Part shown: piece by piece, positions 34,781 through 44,080 of the stretch | Position numbering within the stretch: position 1 is the stretch's first letter | Layout of the letters: every line of letters begins with the position of its first letter | Assembly: GCF_000381885.1 (NCBI RefSeq) | Contig: NZ_KB907208.1 | Coordinates: 248,001 to 312,000, forward strand | Length of the DNA: 64,000 nt | From: Actinomadura atramentaria DSM 43919 | Lineage (GTDB): Bacteria; Actinomycetota; Actinomycetes; Streptosporangiales; Streptosporangiaceae | Direction of reading: 5' to 3' | Translations under genes and position numbers: made by a program | The notes under the pieces: model-generated | Told to the model about the DNA's origin: nothing | The model's database searches: none | What the model saw: only the letters and a program-made list of their open reading frames with translations

Positions 34781-36046
34781 CGGGACGACCGACGGGAGCG
34801 CGGCCGCCGCGTCGCGCCGCATCACCTCGGTCCAGGCGATGAGAATCATCAGCCAGATGCCCGACACGTTGGCGGGCGCGGCGAGTCCCTCGGTGGTGAT
34901 GCCGTCCACGAGGAAGAACGCGAGGATGCCGAGCGCGGTGCCCGCGTCGGCGCGCAGGTCGATCCGCCGGACCAGCAGGAGCAGCACCACGGCGAGCGTC
35001 AGCAGCAGGGCGCTGAACACGACCGCGCCGACGACGCCGTCGTCGACCAGGACGTTGATGAAGGCGTTGTGGCCGCCGCCGAGGCCGATCTCCTCCAGGA
35101 ACAGGCCGCGCGACGCCCCGAGGCCCCGGCCGAAGATCGGCTCCTCGCTGAACGCGTTGAGCGCGAGCGTCCACAGGTCCGTCCGGGAGTTGAGCGAGGC
35201 GAGCTGCTGCGCGCTCTCGCCGCGCGTCGCGAACGCCATGATCTTGTCGGAGAACGCCAGGACGCCCAGCGCGCTCACGGCCGCCCCGACGATGAGCACG
35301 TCGACCCGGCCGCGCGGCCCGCGCGCCGTGGCGAGCAGGACGGCGATCCCGGCGACCGCGCCCATCGCCGCGCCGCGCGTGCCCGTCATCACCAGCGCGC
35401 CCGACAGCACCGCGAGCGCCCCGACGTACACCAGCGGGTGCCACAGGCGGTCGCGCGGCGTCGTCCAGCGGACGAGGTACCCGACGACGAGCAGGATCGC
35501 GATGCCGAGGTACACGCCCGCGATGACCGGGTGGACGAACAGCCAGTTGAAGCGGTCCTGGGTGTGCTTGGTGCGCGGGAACGGGTGCGCGATCCCGATC
35601 CCCACGGAGATGACGACGATGACGATGAACGCGTGCGCGAGCCGCCGCAGGTCGGCGCGGGTGGCGCGGGTCGCGACGAAGTGCGCGACGGTCATCGTGA
35701 TGAGGAGCTGCGCCCCGCGCACCGCGCCGAGGGCCTTGAACGGCGACCACAGCGACGACATCGCCAGGTACAGCGCGAACATCCAGCCCGCGAAGAGCAG
35801 GCCGGTGATGCGCCGCCGGGGGAGCCGGAAGCCGAACCGCCAGCCGAGGTACAGCAGCGCCGCGCCGTAGACCGCGATCTCGACCAGGACGGTGAGGTCG
35901 GCGCTGCCGCCGACGGCGTCGTCGATGTCGCGGCTGCGGAGCTTGTAGTCGCTGGCGAGCATGAGGGCGAGCGGCAGCACGTACGCCCACCAGCCCGCCG
36001 ACGGCGCGGGGGGCCGGCGGCGCGGGAACACGCCGGAAACTTTCAT
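34718..36046 (-). CDS. O-antigen ligase/polymerase-like membrane protein (Wzy_C)
   Basis: 442 aa from ATG 36046, with AGGAGA 6 nt upstream. About eleven hydrophobic helices. The signature large periplasmic loop lies near residues 285-325: SLNSRTDLWTLALNAFSEEPIFGRGLG, then GGGHNAFINVLVDDGVVG. The R-x-x-[LW]-W and H-N-x-[FY] patterns define the Wzy_C (O-antigen ligase/polymerase) family, which joins lipid-linked repeat units or ligates them to an acceptor. It fits with the Wzx-like and Wzz-like genes at 46513-49220. The C-terminal Pro-rich tail overlaps the neighbouring gene on the other strand. Confidence 0.85.
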   Translation of the reverse strand: MKVSGVFPRRRPPAPSAGWWAYVLPLALMLASDYKLRSRDIDDAVGGSADLTVLVEIAVYGAALLYLGWRFGFRLPRRRITGLLFAGWMFALYLAMSSLWSPFKALGAVRGAQLLITMTVAHFVATRATRADLRRLAHAFIVIVVISVGIGIAHPFPRTKHTQDRFNWLFVHPVIAGVYLGIAILLVVGYLVRWTTPRDRLWHPLVYVGALAVLSGALVMTGTRGAAMGAVAGIAVLLATARGPRGRVDVLIVGAAVSALGVLAFSDKIMAFATRGESAQQLASLNSRTDLWTLALNAFSEEPIFGRGLGASRGLFLEEIGLGGGHNAFINVLVDDGVVGAVVFSALLLTLAVVLLLLVRRIDLRADAGTALGILAFFLVDGITTEGLAAPANVSGIWLMILIAWTEVMRRDAAAALPSVVPSVPPPDAPPVPQPESQAQRA

Positions 36047-36123
36047 GGTGGTCTCCTGGCTGGGGGCGGCCCGACCAGGATAGGCGCGGCGCGCCCCCCG
36101 CGCCGCCCGGTCCGGGCCGCGCG

Positions 36124-37923
36124 TCAGGACAGCCAGGCGCCGATCCGCCGGGTGCCCGCGGGCTTGCCGACGAGGCGGGCGACGTCCTCGGGCAGCGGCC
36201 GCGCGGCCTTGGCGTTCGCCTTCGCCCAGGCGTCCGGGCCGTCGTCCGGAGCGGCGGAGTCCTCGGCGCGGCCGGCGCGCTCCTGGCCGGTGCCGGAGCG
36301 GAAGGCGGCGAGCGTGTCGAACGACTCGGGCCGACCGGGCTTGGTCGGCCAGAGCACCGCGGCGGCGGGCCGGTTGACGCTGCGGCGGACGTACACGTTG
36401 CCGTCCAGCGCGAGGTCCATGTCGCCGCCGCCGCGCCGCCCCGTGGCGTCCTCGACGCACAGCAGGCACGGCGCGCCGTCGCGGGGGACGGCCAGCAGGT
36501 TGTCGCTCATGTCGACGCCGCCGAGCCGCCAGGTCATGTCCGGGTCGGGGTAGTCGCGGCGCGGGTCGCGGCCGGGAGTGGACGGGTCGTCCGGGCTGCG
36601 CGGGTCCTGGACCAGGTGGACGGTGCGCTGGTTCCCGACGAACGTGTTGTTCCAGATCTTCACGTTCGCCGTGTTGTTGACCTTCAGGCCGGTGCCGCCG
36701 TTGTCGCGCACGAGGTTGTTCGCGACGACCGCCGCCGCGCTCAGCTCCAGCGAGATCCCGTGGTCGGCGTTGCCCGCGATGCGGTCGCCGGTGATCGTGA
36801 TGCCGTCCACCGACTCGTCGAGCCAGACGCCCTTGCCGAGGTTGTCGAGCATCGCGCCGTCGGTGACGCGGACGTCGCGGGACCGCGTGACCTTGATGCC
36901 GCCCGACACCGGCGAGTACTTGAAGTGCTCCAGATTGTTGCGGGTGGCGAGCACCCGGTCCAGGACGAGGTCGTCGGCCTGGTTGGCGTGGACGCCGAGG
37001 AGGCCGTTGCGCGTGGTGGTGAGGTGTTCGACGCGCGCGCCGGAGGACAGCACGCTGAGGCCGGTCGTCGCGCAGTCGGTGACGGCGACGTTCTCGATCC
37101 GCACGTCCTTCGCGGCAACCTTCACGGCGCCGAGCTGCGGCAGCGAGGTCGCGTAGCGCCGGACGCCGACGCCCCGCAGCACCGAGCCGTCGCTGCGGAC
37201 GGTGACCGCCTCGTCGAGCGTGCTCGCCCGGACGTCCCGGCCGCGCGGGTCCGAGCCGAGGTAGAGGCGCTGCGCGGCCTCGTCCACGTAGAACGTTCCG
37301 CCGCGCACGCCGTCGCGGGAGCCGACCTGCCGCTGGGCGACGCCGTCGATCCACACCTGGTCGGGGTGGGCGGCCATCGGGTGCTTGGGGGACACGAAAC
37401 TGAAGTCGGGGTCCGGGTCGGCCGGGGCGCCCTTGGTGTAGCTCGGGCTGTGGTCGAACCTGGCGGTCCAGCCGTCGCGGACCCACGCGCCGTCCTCGGC
37501 GCGCCAGTCGCCGACGGGCGAGCTGCCGTCGAGCCAGACCGCCTCGCCGGGGTAGGACTGGACGGTCAGCCGCTTGCCCGCGGGGAGCTCGACCGTCTCG
37601 TGGTACGTGCCGCCGCGCAGGACGATCGTCGCGCCGTCCGTCGCGGCGTCGACGGCGCGGTTGAGCGTGGCGACCGGCGCGTCGAGCGTGCCCTTGGCGT
37701 TGTCGTCGCCGCTGGGCGATACCACGACGGCGTCGCGCGGGACCTTGTAGTCGGTGGTGCCGATCTTCGCGGCGCCGACGCCGCGCGGGGCCGGGCGGCC
37801 GGACGCGGCGGTGAACGACGCGACCCCGCCGTCGGGGAGGTTCCAGGCGACGGCTCCCACTCCGGTGAGGCCGACGACCGCCGCCGAGGACACCGCCAGC
37901 GCGCGTCGCGCGGTCCACCGCAT
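36124..37923 (-). CDS. Secreted right-handed parallel beta-helix protein
   Basis: 599 aa from ATG 37923 (GTG 37929 also possible). A signal-type N-terminus MRWTARRALAVSSAAVVGL precedes the export cleavage region. About residues 60-90 carry VVVSPSGDDNAKGTLDAPVATLNRAV, the DUF1565-like entry to pectate-lyase-fold proteins. From about 225 to 420 there are coils with repeated N/G-rich turns (VTDCATTGLSVLSSGARVEHL, GITITGDRIAGNADHGISLEL, NNLVRDNGGTGLKVNN). Such proteins are polysaccharide lyases, epimerases or hydrolases, so it may trim or modify the polymer made here. Catalytic residues cannot be assigned. Confidence 0.75.
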   Translation of the reverse strand: MRWTARRALAVSSAAVVGLTGVGAVAWNLPDGGVASFTAASGRPAPRGVGAAKIGTTDYKVPRDAVVVSPSGDDNAKGTLDAPVATLNRAVDAATDGATIVLRGGTYHETVELPAGKRLTVQSYPGEAVWLDGSSPVGDWRAEDGAWVRDGWTARFDHSPSYTKGAPADPDPDFSFVSPKHPMAAHPDQVWIDGVAQRQVGSRDGVRGGTFYVDEAAQRLYLGSDPRGRDVRASTLDEAVTVRSDGSVLRGVGVRRYATSLPQLGAVKVAAKDVRIENVAVTDCATTGLSVLSSGARVEHLTTTRNGLLGVHANQADDLVLDRVLATRNNLEHFKYSPVSGGIKVTRSRDVRVTDGAMLDNLGKGVWLDESVDGITITGDRIAGNADHGISLELSAAAVVANNLVRDNGGTGLKVNNTANVKIWNNTFVGNQRTVHLVQDPRSPDDPSTPGRDPRRDYPDPDMTWRLGGVDMSDNLLAVPRDGAPCLLCVEDATGRRGGGDMDLALDGNVYVRRSVNRPAAAVLWPTKPGRPESFDTLAAFRSGTGQERAGRAEDSAAPDDGPDAWAKANAKAARPLPEDVARLVGKPAGTRRIGAWLS

Positions 37924-38048
37924 AGCCACCCCCGGGTCGGGACCGTCGGCCGGACGGCCGTTCAGGTCTTGGGAAAAATACCCAGTTCACTCATTGGCGG
38001 ACCACCGGCACCACTGACCTGTTCCGGTCGTCTTGCGTATCAGGGGAG

Positions 38049-38624
38049 TTAGGCGTGTATCGCGCCCGTGAAGACGGCGGTCCGGTGCTTGGCGTCGAAC
38101 GCGACCTTGAGCGTCACGGACTTGTAGCCGCTGGCCGGGAGGTCGAACGCGTAGGACGCGCTCTTCTTCGCGCCGGGGGCGACGGTCCCGTAGAAGTCGT
38201 TGAGGTTGGCGTAGGACGTCGGGCTCGCCTGCGCGCCCTTCGGCCCGTACCGCGCGAGGACGCGGACCTTGTTGAGGTCGAGGGTGCTCGACGAGCCGTT
38301 GGTGAACCGCAGCGTGAAGATGGTGAGCGTCCTGCCGGTCACCTCGCCGGGCCCGGTGGCGCGGTTGCGGACGTGCCGGACGTCCACGACCGCGACCGAG
38401 ACCTTGTCGTCGTAGGTCACCGGCCGCCGCAGCCCGGTCGACTTCAGCGCCTCCGACCCGGGCGCCGCCGTGACCTCGGACTCCGGCTGCTCGCTGGGCG
38501 CCGGGGGAGGCTTGGGCTTGGCCTCCTTCTTGTCGCTGCCGCAGCCGGACAGCGCGAGCGCGAGCGCGAGCGTCGCCGCCGCCGCGGCGCGGAGCGCGGT
38601 CGGGCGGGAACCGGAGTGCGGCAT
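38049..38624 (-). CDS. Lipoprotein, DUF4352-like
   Basis: 191 aa from ATG 38624. Signal peptide with lipobox ALSGC (Cys at about 28), a Lys/Pro/Ser-rich linker, then an immunoglobulin-like beta domain of about 125 residues with KVSVAVVDVRHVRN, TIFTLRFTNGSSSTLDLNKV, and GTVAPGAKKSASYAFDLP. This arrangement resembles DUF4352/telomeric-repeat-binding-factor-2-like lipoproteins of actinobacteria, whose role is unknown. It lies upstream of and on the same strand as the beta-helix gene. Confidence 0.7.
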   Translation of the reverse strand: MPHSGSRPTALRAAAAATLALALALSGCGSDKKEAKPKPPPAPSEQPESEVTAAPGSEALKSTGLRRPVTYDDKVSVAVVDVRHVRNRATGPGEVTGRTLTIFTLRFTNGSSSTLDLNKVRVLARYGPKGAQASPTSYANLNDFYGTVAPGAKKSASYAFDLPASGYKSVTLKVAFDAKHRTAVFTGAIHA

Positions 38625-38661
38625 GCGTGTCTCTTCTCGGTCGGGGGTGGTGCGCCCGGAA

Positions 38662-38678
38662 CGTCCGGTGACCGGACG
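38662..38678. promoter_or_regulatory. 17-bp palindrome in the divergent lipoprotein/propeller region
   Basis: CGTCCGGT-G-ACCGGACG is perfect and lies 38 bp upstream of the lipoprotein start, within a 260-bp divergent intergenic region. It is a good operator candidate. A run of seven T (38824-38830) lies nearer the propeller gene, whose GTG at 38885 has AGGGG upstream. Confidence 0.45.
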
Positions 38679-38884
38679 GTGCGTCGGGGATCGTCCGTCA
38701 GTCTAGACATCGGCGGGTCGGCGTGACGGCCGGAAACACCGGTTCGTCGCCGTCGTGTCGCGGGATCGGGTGAATTGGCCGGTTCAGGCATCCGCTGGGT
38801 CGCTGACCTCGCCTCGGTTACCCTTTTTTTACTTCCGTGACCGGTGGGGTCCGGAAGTCTGGATTGTCTAGGGGTACACCACTC

Positions 38885-41800
38885 GTGAGAGCACATCCGA
38901 CGCGTGCCCGCCGTGCATCCGCGCGCAGCGTCGTACCTCCCTCCGCCCTCTTCTCGCTCCGGCGCCGCGGCGCCGCCCTGCTCACCGCGATCGTCACCGC
39001 GCTGGCCTGCGTGTCCGCCCTCCCGACGGCCCCGGCCGCCGCGGACACCGATCCCCCCGCCGGCACCCCCGCCACGGTGACCGCCGATCCGCTGCCGACG
39101 TGGCAGGTCAACGGCGTGGTGTGGAGCATGGTCACCGTCGGCACCACGGTCTACGCGACCGGGAACTTCACCAAGGCGCGCCCGCCGGGCGTCGCCGAGG
39201 GCGGTGCGGGCGAGGTCGACCGGCAGAACATCCTCGCGTTCGACCTGACGACGGGCGACCTCGTCCAGTCGTTCGACCACTCGCTGAACGGCCAGGGGTT
39301 GCGCATCGTCGCCTCGCCGGACGGCTCGCGCGTGTACGTCGGCGGTGAGTTCACGGCCGTGGACGGGCAGCCGCGCAGCCGGGTCGCCGCGTTCGACACC
39401 GCGACCGGCGCGCTGGTGCCGTCGTTCGCGCCGGTCGTGTCTAACAAGGTCCGGGCCATCGCCGCGACGAACTCGACCGTCTACCTCGGCGGCAACTTCT
39501 TCAACGTCAACGGCAACTCGCGGACCCGCCTCGCCGCGGTGAACGCCTCGGACGGCTCCAACGTCAACACCTGGCGGCCCACCGCCGACGACGACGAGGT
39601 CTTCGCGCTCGCCGTCGCGCCCGGCGGCACGCGGGTCATCGTCGGCGGCCGGTTCCAGTCCCTGAACAGCGAGACCCATGTCGGCGTCGCCGCCGTGGAC
39701 GCGACCAACGGCGGCACGGCGACCTGGACGAGCACGCCGATCCCCGCGAAGCAGGGTTCGAACTTCTCCTACGTCACCGACCTCCAGGTCGTCGGCGACA
39801 CCGTCTACGGCGCGGCCGACGGCGAGGGCGGGCACTGGTTCGACGGCCGGTTCGCGGCCAAGGCCGCCGACGGCGCGCTCGTGTGGATCGACAACTGCTA
39901 CGGCGCGACCTACAGCCTGTTCGTGCAGGATCAGGCGCTCTACAGCGTCAGCCACGCGCACGACTGCTCGTCGCTCGGGGCCTACCCCGACCGGTCCCCG
40001 CAGCGCGCGCTCGCCGAGACGATCTACCCGACCGGGACCGACCACGCGCCGCCCGCGTCCAACAGCAGCTACAGCGGCCAGCCGATCCCGACGCTGCTCC
40101 ACTGGTTCCCGACGCTCGCGATGGGCACGGTCACCGGGCAGTACCAGGCGGCGTGGGCCGTCACCGGCAACGACTCCTACGTCGCGATGGGCGGGGAGTT
40201 CCCGCGCGTCAACGGCAAGAACCAGCAGGGCCTCGTCCGCTTCGCGGTCAAGGCGCTCGCGCCGAACAAGTCCGGGCCGCAGGCCGCCGACCTCGCGACG
40301 CCGTCCGCGCAGAGCCTGCCGGGCGGGCGCGTCCGCGTCACGTGGCCGGCGACGTGGGACATGGACAACAACACGCTGCGCTACGACGTCCTGCGCGACG
40401 ACGGCACGTCCCCGGTCGGGACGGTCACGCGCGGCTCGACGTTCTGGAGCCAGCCGAAGCTCGCGTTCGTCGACACGACCGCGCCGAGCGGCACCCACAC
40501 CTACCGGGTGCGGGCGGTGGACCCGGCGGGCAACGCCGTGACGAGCGACCCGTCCAACGCGGTCGCGCCCGGCTCGGGCACGACGGTCACCGGGCCTTAC
40601 CCGCCGGAGGTCCTCGCGAGCGGCGCCGAGTCCTACTGGCGGCTCGGCGAGTCCAGCGGGACGATCTACGACACGGCGGGCGGCAACGACGTCCAGCTCG
40701 CGTTCGGGACGACGCGCGGCCAGTCGGGCGCGCTCGCCGCCGGCGACGACGGAGCCGTGAAGTTCAACGGGACGGTCCTCGGCACCGGCATCAGCGGCAA
40801 CGCTCCGACGCCCGGGAACTTCTCGGTGGAGGCGTGGGTGAAGACGACCTCGACCTCCGGCGGCAAGATCATCGGATACGGGAACTCGGGATCGGGCAAC
40901 AGCTCGAACTACGACCGGCACCTCTACCTGACCAACAACGGCCGGGTCGTGTTCGGCGTCTACCCGAACACCGTCAAGACGATCACCAGTTCCACGGCCG
41001 TCAACAACGGGACGTGGCACCACATCGTCGGCACGCTCGACGGCACGGACGGCATGAAGCTGTTCGTCGACGGGCAGCAGGCCGCTGCGGACCCGTCCGT
41101 CACGAGCGCGCAGAGCTACAGCGGGCTGTGGCGGATCGGCGGCGACAACCTCAGCGGGTGGACCGACCGGCCGTCCAGCGACTACCTCAACGGCACGCTC
41201 GACGAGGTGGCCGTCTACCCGCGCGCGCTGACCGCCGCCGAGGTCGCCCGGCACTACGGGATCGGCAACGGGTCCATCGCGCCGAACCAGAGTCCGACGG
41301 CCGCGTTCACGTCGTCCTGCACGCAGCTCGCGTGCTCGTTCGACGGCACGGGATCGGCGGACCCGGACGGCACGCTCGCGTCCTACGCCTGGGACTTCGG
41401 CGACGGCGCGACCGGCACCGGCGCCCAGCCGGACCACACGTACGCGGCGGCCGGGACCTACACCGTCAAGCTGAAGGTCACCGACGACCAGAACGCCACC
41501 GACGAGGTCACGCACACGGTGACGGTCACGACGCCCTACCTGGCGAACGACGCGTTCGGCCGCACCGCCGCCGGCGGATTCGGCACGGCCGACGTCGGTG
41601 GGGCCTACACCGGGGTCGGCGACCTGGCCGGGTTGACGGTGTCGGACGGGGCCGGGCACATCGCGATGAGCGCGCCCACGGGCTCGTCCGGGGTCTACCT
41701 CAACGGGATCTCCGCCACGGCCGTCGACGCGCGGGTCGCGGTGTCGGTCGACAAGGAGGGCACCGGCAACGGGATCTACTACTGGCTCGCCGGCCGCCGC

Positions 41801-42175
41801 ATCGCCGGGCAGGGCGACTACCGGGCGCGCGTGCGGTTCCGGCCGTCCGGCGTGGTGTCGCTCCAGCTCAGCCGCACCAACGCGTCGAACTCCGAGACGG
41901 TGATCGGCACGGAGCAGACGATCGCGGGGCTGACCTACACCCCCGGGACGCCGCTGCGCCTGCGCCTCAGCGTCAGCGGCACCTCGCCCACGACGCTGCG
42001 GGCCAAGGTGTGGGCGGACGGCTCCGCCGAGCCGGCCGGCTGGCAGCTCACCGAGACCGACGCCACCGACGGCCTCCAGGCCGCCGGGTCGGTCGGCATG
42101 CGCGCGTACCTGGCGGGCAGCGCCACGAACGCGCCCTGCACGGTCACGGTCGACGACCTGACGGTGACGGGCTGA
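38885..42175 (+). CDS. Large secreted multidomain protein: beta-propeller, FN3-like, LamG-like, PKD
   Basis: 1096 aa from GTG 38885 (GTG 38837 would add 16 residues). A signal peptide ends near LPTAPAAADTD (about 55). Residues about 65-410 form a propeller-like region with delta-60-type blades (VYVGGEFTAVDGQPRSRVAAF, VYLGGNFFNVNGNSRTRLAAV, VIVGGRFQSLNSETHVGVAAV). A fibronectin-III-like domain covers about 440-540, a LamG/concanavalin-like domain about 555-795 (SYWRLGESSGTIYDTAGGN, FSVEAWVKTTS, WHHIVGTLDGTDGMKLFVDG), a PKD domain about 805-895 (SYAWDFGDGATGTG), and a C-terminal jelly-roll-like domain to the end. No catalytic motif is visible. A carbohydrate-binding or surface role fits the domains. 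The N-terminal half is nearly duplicated in the next gene. Confidence 0.85.
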   Translation: MRAHPTRARRASARSVVPPSALFSLRRRGAALLTAIVTALACVSALPTAPAAADTDPPAGTPATVTADPLPTWQVNGVVWSMVTVGTTVYATGNFTKARPPGVAEGGAGEVDRQNILAFDLTTGDLVQSFDHSLNGQGLRIVASPDGSRVYVGGEFTAVDGQPRSRVAAFDTATGALVPSFAPVVSNKVRAIAATNSTVYLGGNFFNVNGNSRTRLAAVNASDGSNVNTWRPTADDDEVFALAVAPGGTRVIVGGRFQSLNSETHVGVAAVDATNGGTATWTSTPIPAKQGSNFSYVTDLQVVGDTVYGAADGEGGHWFDGRFAAKAADGALVWIDNCYGATYSLFVQDQALYSVSHAHDCSSLGAYPDRSPQRALAETIYPTGTDHAPPASNSSYSGQPIPTLLHWFPTLAMGTVTGQYQAAWAVTGNDSYVAMGGEFPRVNGKNQQGLVRFAVKALAPNKSGPQAADLATPSAQSLPGGRVRVTWPATWDMDNNTLRYDVLRDDGTSPVGTVTRGSTFWSQPKLAFVDTTAPSGTHTYRVRAVDPAGNAVTSDPSNAVAPGSGTTVTGPYPPEVLASGAESYWRLGESSGTIYDTAGGNDVQLAFGTTRGQSGALAAGDDGAVKFNGTVLGTGISGNAPTPGNFSVEAWVKTTSTSGGKIIGYGNSGSGNSSNYDRHLYLTNNGRVVFGVYPNTVKTITSSTAVNNGTWHHIVGTLDGTDGMKLFVDGQQAAADPSVTSAQSYSGLWRIGGDNLSGWTDRPSSDYLNGTLDEVAVYPRALTAAEVARHYGIGNGSIAPNQSPTAAFTSSCTQLACSFDGTGSADPDGTLASYAWDFGDGATGTGAQPDHTYAAAGTYTVKLKVTDDQNATDEVTHTVTVTTPYLANDAFGRTAAGGFGTADVGGAYTGVGDLAGLTVSDGAGHIAMSAPTGSSGVYLNGISATAVDARVAVSVDKEGTGNGIYYWLAGRRIAGQGDYRARVRFRPSGVVSLQLSRTNASNSETVIGTEQTIAGLTYTPGTPLRLRLSVSGTSPTTLRAKVWADGSAEPAGWQLTETDATDGLQAAGSVGMRAYLAGSATNAPCTVTVDDLTVTG

Positions 42176-42195
42176 TCGCCTGACGGCGCGCGGGA

Positions 42196-42230
42196 CCGCG
42201 CCCCGGAGTCCTCGCGACTCCGGGGCGCGG
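42196..42230 (+). terminator. Terminator between the two propeller genes
   Basis: A perfect 14-bp stem (42196-42209 with 42217-42230) and a 7-nt loop, 21 nt after the stop. Confidence 0.75.
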
Positions 42231-42305
42231 CCCGCCGCGCAACGCCCGTGCGGGAAAATTCCGCGCGGATTCAACGAAGATCCGGATGAATCGGATCGAG
42301 AGCAC

Positions 42306-42311
42306 TAATAT
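42306..42311 (+). promoter_or_regulatory. Candidate -10 box for the second propeller gene
   Basis: TAATAT, a near-consensus -10, lies 56 nt upstream of the GTG at 42367 in an A/T-rich patch. No convincing -35 is seen. Confidence 0.4.
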
Positions 42312-42366
42312 TCCCGCCGTGATGGCCGCGAGGGCCATGCCGGTTCAATGCAGGAGTGACCGATAC

Positions 42367-43995
42367 GTGAACGCTCTCATCAACCGCAGGCGGTGGACCC
42401 TCCCCCTTGCCGCCGCGGCACTCGTCGCCGCGTCGCTGGCCCCGGCGATCCCCGCGGGCGCCGACACCGCCCCGCCGTCGGGCGTCCCCGCGACCGTCAG
42501 CGCCGATCCGCTGCCGACGTGGCAGGTCAACGGCGTGGTGTGGAGCATGGTCACCGTCGGGGACACGGTCTACGCGACCGGGAACTTCACCAAGGCCCGT
42601 CCGCCGGGCGTCGCCGAGGGCGGTGCGGGCGAGGTCGACCGGCAGAACATCCTCGCGTTCAGCCTGACCACCGGGAACCTCGTCACCTCCTTCCACCACG
42701 TGCTGAACGGCCAGGGGCTGCGCATCGTCGCCTCGCCGGACGGCAAGCGCGTGTACGTCGGCGGTGAGTTCACGGCCGTGGACGGGCAGCCGCGCAGCCG
42801 CGTGGCGGCGTTCGACACCGCGACGGGCGCGCTGGTGTCGTCGTTCGCGCCGGTCGTGTCCAACAAGGTCCGGGCCATCGCCGCGACGAACTCGACCGTC
42901 TACCTCGGCGGCAACTTCTTCAACGTCAACGGCAAGTCCCGGACCCGCCTCGCCGCGGTGAAGGCGGCCGACGGCTCCAACGTCGACACCTGGCGGCCCA
43001 CCGCCGACGACGACGAGGTCTTCGCGCTGGCCGCCGTGCCCGGCAGCGACCGCGTCCTGGTCGGCGGCCGGTTCCAGAAGCTGAACGGCGCGACGCACGT
43101 CGGGATCGGCGCGGTGGACGCGACCAACGGCGGCAGCCTGACGTGGAAGAGCACGCCGATCCCGGCGAAGAAGAGCAGCAAGGAGTTCTCCTACGTCACC
43201 GACCTGCAGATCGTCGGCGACACGGTGTTCGCCGCCGCGGACGGAGAGGGCGGCCACTGGTTCGACGGCCGGTTCACCGCCAAGACCTCCGACGGCTCCC
43301 TGATCTGGCTCGACAACTGCTACGGCGCGACGTACAGCATCTTCCCGCAGGGCGACGCGGTCTACAGCGTCAACCACGCGCACGACTGCACCTCGCTCGG
43401 CGCGTTCGGGCAGCAGGACCCGGTGTTCTACCAGCGCGCCATCGCCGAGACCGTCAAGGCCACCGGCACCGACAAGGGCGCGCCCGGCACCAACAGCACC
43501 TACTCCAAGCAGCCGATCCCGTCGCTGCTCCACTGGTTCCCGTCGCTGGCGATGGGCACGTTCACCAAGCAGTACCAGGCGGCGTGGGCCATCACGGGCA
43601 ACGACGGCTACCTGGCGCTCGGCGGCGAGTTCCCGCGCGTGAACGGCAAGAACCAGCAGGGCCTCGTCCGGTTCGCGCTGAAGAACAGGGCGCCGAACAA
43701 GACCGGCCCGGCGGCCCCGGCCGCGCCGAAGGCGGCCAAGCAGTTCCTGTCCACCAAGATCAAGGTCACCTGGACCGCGACCTGGGACATGGACAACAAC
43801 GCGCTGACCTACGAGATCCTGCGCGACGGGACGGTCATCGGCACGACCACGGCGAAGTCCGCGTTCTGGACCAAGCCGTCGCTGAGCTACACCGACAGCT
43901 CGGCCCCGAAGGGCAAGCACACCTACAAGATCCGGGTGAAGGACGCCTTCGGGAACACCGCGACCAGCGCCGCCTCCAACCAGGTGACCCGCTGA
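42367..43995 (+). CDS. Secreted beta-propeller protein, short paralogue
   Basis: 542 aa from GTG 42367, with AGGAG (42352-42356) upstream. Signal peptide RRRWTLPLAAAALVAASL ... IPAGADT. The rest matches the propeller plus fibronectin-III-like part of the preceding protein closely (for example GGHWFDGRF, LDNCYGATYS, HAHDCTSLGA, TWDMDNNALTYEILRDG) and then stops: there is no LamG, PKD or C-terminal domain. Nucleotide identity is near-total over blocks such as that beginning at 42508 and 39094. Tandem duplication followed by loss or gain of the C-terminal modules is inferred. Likely cell-surface or polymer-binding. Confidence 0.85.
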   Translation: MNALINRRRWTLPLAAAALVAASLAPAIPAGADTAPPSGVPATVSADPLPTWQVNGVVWSMVTVGDTVYATGNFTKARPPGVAEGGAGEVDRQNILAFSLTTGNLVTSFHHVLNGQGLRIVASPDGKRVYVGGEFTAVDGQPRSRVAAFDTATGALVSSFAPVVSNKVRAIAATNSTVYLGGNFFNVNGKSRTRLAAVKAADGSNVDTWRPTADDDEVFALAAVPGSDRVLVGGRFQKLNGATHVGIGAVDATNGGSLTWKSTPIPAKKSSKEFSYVTDLQIVGDTVFAAADGEGGHWFDGRFTAKTSDGSLIWLDNCYGATYSIFPQGDAVYSVNHAHDCTSLGAFGQQDPVFYQRAIAETVKATGTDKGAPGTNSTYSKQPIPSLLHWFPSLAMGTFTKQYQAAWAITGNDGYLALGGEFPRVNGKNQQGLVRFALKNRAPNKTGPAAPAAPKAAKQFLSTKIKVTWTATWDMDNNALTYEILRDGTVIGTTTAKSAFWTKPSLSYTDSSAPKGKHTYKIRVKDAFGNTATSAASNQVTR

Positions 43996-44025
43996 CGCAC
44001 CGCCCGCGGGCGACGCCCGCCGCGA

Positions 44026-44067
44026 CGCGAACGCGCCCCCGGTCCGCGGACCGGGGGCGCGTTCGCG
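44026..44067. terminator. Perfect 42-bp palindrome, bidirectional terminator
   Basis: 21 bases (44026-44046) are followed directly by their exact reverse complement (44047-44067). It lies between the propeller gene and the convergent GT4 gene, 14 bp from the latter's stop, and would end transcription from both sides. Confidence 0.8.
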
Positions 44068-44080
44068 CGTCGGAGGCGGC

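Noticed and set aside
38444..42274. Minus-strand frame of about 1,276 codons opposite the large propeller gene
   Set aside because: Composition is a mirror of the real gene and no motifs are found.
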